DNA of 64,000 nucleotides, from contig QKMY01000060.1 of NCBI GenBank assembly GCA_003242895.1, positions 20,623 to 84,622 on the forward strand, given 5' to 3'. The notes under the pieces were generated by a model that was not told the origin of the DNA, ran no database searches, and saw only the letters and a list, made by a program, of their open reading frames with translations. The position numbers and the translations under genes are program-made. Position 1 is the first letter of the stretch, and each line of letters opens with the position of its first letter. Shown here piece by piece: positions 63,244 through 64,000 of the stretch. The DNA is from Candidatus Margulisiibacteriota bacterium. Its GTDB lineage: Bacteria; Margulisbacteria; Riflemargulisbacteria; GWF2-39-127.

Positions 63244-63276
63244 TACTGTATCCCGCGCAATGCACGGGATACAGTA
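63244..63276. terminator. Hairpin after hcp
   Basis: Arms TACTGTATCCCG (63244-63255) and CGGGATACAGTA (63265-63276) pair perfectly over 12 bases around a 9-base loop. The T-run is on the minus-strand side, so termination of hcp is only likely. Confidence 0.5.
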
Positions 63277-63339
63277 AATAAGATCTCTTAACCTTGATTA
63301 AAAGTAGTATAAATATTAAAAGAAAAGGAGGTTGTTCCA

Positions 63340-63684
63340 ATGTCCGGATTTGATGAAAAAAAAGAGAGTCTGATTGGACAGGTAAAGAATCTGGGTGAAC
63401 TGGTTAATTATCAGGATGATTCGGTGGTGAGCCGGATGCTCGTTAACGCGAAAGCCGGAACTATTACCTTGTTTGCTTTTGACAAAGGCCAGCGGCTGAG
63501 CGAACATGCTGCGCCGTTTGATGCGTATGTTCAGGTAGTTGAAGGTGAAGCACAGATAACTATCTCGGGTAGTCCGTTGCTTGTGAAAAGCGGCGAGATG
63601 GTCATTATGCCGGCAAATAAGCCGCACGCTGTTGACGCACAGGAAAAATTCAAGATGCTGCTTGTAATGATCAAGTCGGTATAA
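63340..63684 (+). CDS. Small cupin-domain protein
   Basis: A 114-residue single-cupin protein. Cupin motif 1 is EHAAPFDAYVQVVEGEAQITI and motif 2 is VKSGEMVIMPANKPHAVD; a conserved His/Glu set is present, so a metal site is likely. Ligand and activity are unknown. Cupins of this size often lie beside hcp. The AAGGAGG ribosome-binding site is strong and a perfect terminator follows. Confidence 0.88.
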   Translation: MSGFDEKKESLIGQVKNLGELVNYQDDSVVSRMLVNAKAGTITLFAFDKGQRLSEHAAPFDAYVQVVEGEAQITISGSPLLVKSGEMVIMPANKPHAVDAQEKFKMLLVMIKSV

Positions 63685-63704
63685 CGACAATATAAATTAT
63701 TTAT

Positions 63705-63754
63705 ACCTTGAAAAGAAAGGGCATGCCGTTAGGTGTGCCCTTTCTTTTCAAGGT
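63705..63754 (+). terminator. Strong terminator after the cupin gene
   Basis: Perfect 19-base arms ACCTTGAAAAGAAAGGGCA and TGCCCTTTCTTTTCAAGGT around a 12-base loop, 20 bases after the stop codon. It is the strongest hairpin in the window. Confidence 0.8.
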
Positions 63755-63805
63755 TATACTCAAAAAATCTTAGATGATCCAAGCTTGCACTTCAGAAGAA
63801 ACAAG

Positions 63806-63848
63806 TGGCTCAATTTTACATGGCCCCATGGCTCAGTTTTATTCTGCC
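63806..63848. repeat. Tandem repeats like IS21-family element ends
   Basis: Two 20-base units spaced 23 bases apart: TGGCTCAATTTTACATGGCC at 63806-63825 and TGGCTCAGTTTTATTCTGCC at 63829-63848. Repeated TGGCTCA...TGGCC units of this kind resemble the multiple terminal repeats of IS21-type elements. No transposase is in view, so this could be a remnant end or the border of an element beyond the window. Confidence 0.35.
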
Positions 63849-63972
63849 ATAACTAGCTATTCTAGACCGAGTGGTTCATAACTCGTATAAATTAACGATG
63901 AAAGTGATGCGGTAATAGGTCAAGGACTTTTTTAAAAGTAGTTTTTTGAAAAATAAGCATAGCAAAGCCTAT

Positions 63973-63991
63973 ATCGTTAAAAATTAACGAT
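63973..63991. repeat. Palindrome at the right edge
   Basis: ATCGTTAA-AAA-TTAACGAT, a perfect 8-base inverted repeat. The same TTAACGAT also occurs at 63892-63899. The role cannot be judged because the window ends here. Confidence 0.4.
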
Positions 63992-64000
63992 TTTGAATAT

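Overview
The window reads as a chromosomal segment of an anaerobic, diderm, low-to-moderate GC bacterium. Signs of anaerobic life are Rex, a class I hybrid cluster protein (Hcp), a PflX-type radical SAM protein, a NifS/NifU/ferredoxin set and a nickel uptake system. Signs of an outer membrane are a PorV/PorQ-type beta-barrel protein and lipoproteins. The order rpmB - DhaL/YloV-like - degV - recG and the presence of Rex recall Firmicutes or Thermotogae, while PorV plus a C-terminal sorting-like domain recalls diderm candidate phyla. A Margulisbacteria-like lineage is possible, but this is a low-confidence guess. No rRNA, tRNA, CRISPR array, complete transposon or phage module was found.

Layout. 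1-1.0 kb: end of a FapA-like DUF342 protein. 1.2-2.8 kb: phosphodiesterase, prepilin peptidase and two near-identical Flp pilin genes, all on the minus strand. 3.3-7.4 kb: rpmB, a DhaL-domain protein, a decayed degV and recG. 7.5-10.5 kb: nickel importer (CbiO, CbiQ, PDGLE, CbiM) with NikR. 10.6-12.7 kb: Fe-S assembly operon. 12.8-16.2 kb: PhnP-like hydrolase, YprB-like nuclease, HAD phosphatase, CPBP protease. 16.6-20.5 kb: amt-glnB, a TM1266-like small protein, a PAS histidine kinase and a short DUF1328-type gene. 20.7-24.8 kb: ankyrin protein, rex, FKBP isomerase, PflX-like protein. 25-29.9 kb: a minimal chemosensory operon (MCP, CheW, CheA with an extra CheW domain). 29.9-32.8 kb: CmoB-like and CmoA methyltransferases and a polysaccharide deacetylase. 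33-35.7 kb: PorV-like protein and a subtilase with a sorting-like tail. 35.8-42.9 kb: TPR protein, lipoprotein, MBL hydrolase, then rsmH-ftsL-ftsI. 42.9-44.5 kb: orphan proteins. 44.6-51 kb: kdpABC and a KdpD without a kinase core. 51-58.4 kb: cold shock protein, MORN-variant repeat protein, fbaB, phasin-like protein and UbiB kinase, YitT, peroxiredoxin fusion. 58.4-63.7 kb: YyaL-like protein, a polyferredoxin-like protein, hcp and a cupin. The right edge has IS21-like terminal repeats.

How it fits together. The nickel genes presumably feed a nickel enzyme encoded elsewhere. The NifS-NifU-ferredoxin operon would supply clusters to the many Fe-S proteins. The Fd-like/hcp/cupin group has a CRP/FNR-type palindrome upstream and probably answers nitrosative or redox stress, alongside Rex and the peroxiredoxin. 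Short imperfect palindromes sharing GTAGGG-type arms are scattered between genes and are the main non-coding structure. No single large novel system stands out. The strongest leads are the PorV/subtilase pair, the kinase-less KdpD, the hcp-side operator, the Cys-rich insertion in the cysteine desulfurase and the palindromic repeat families.
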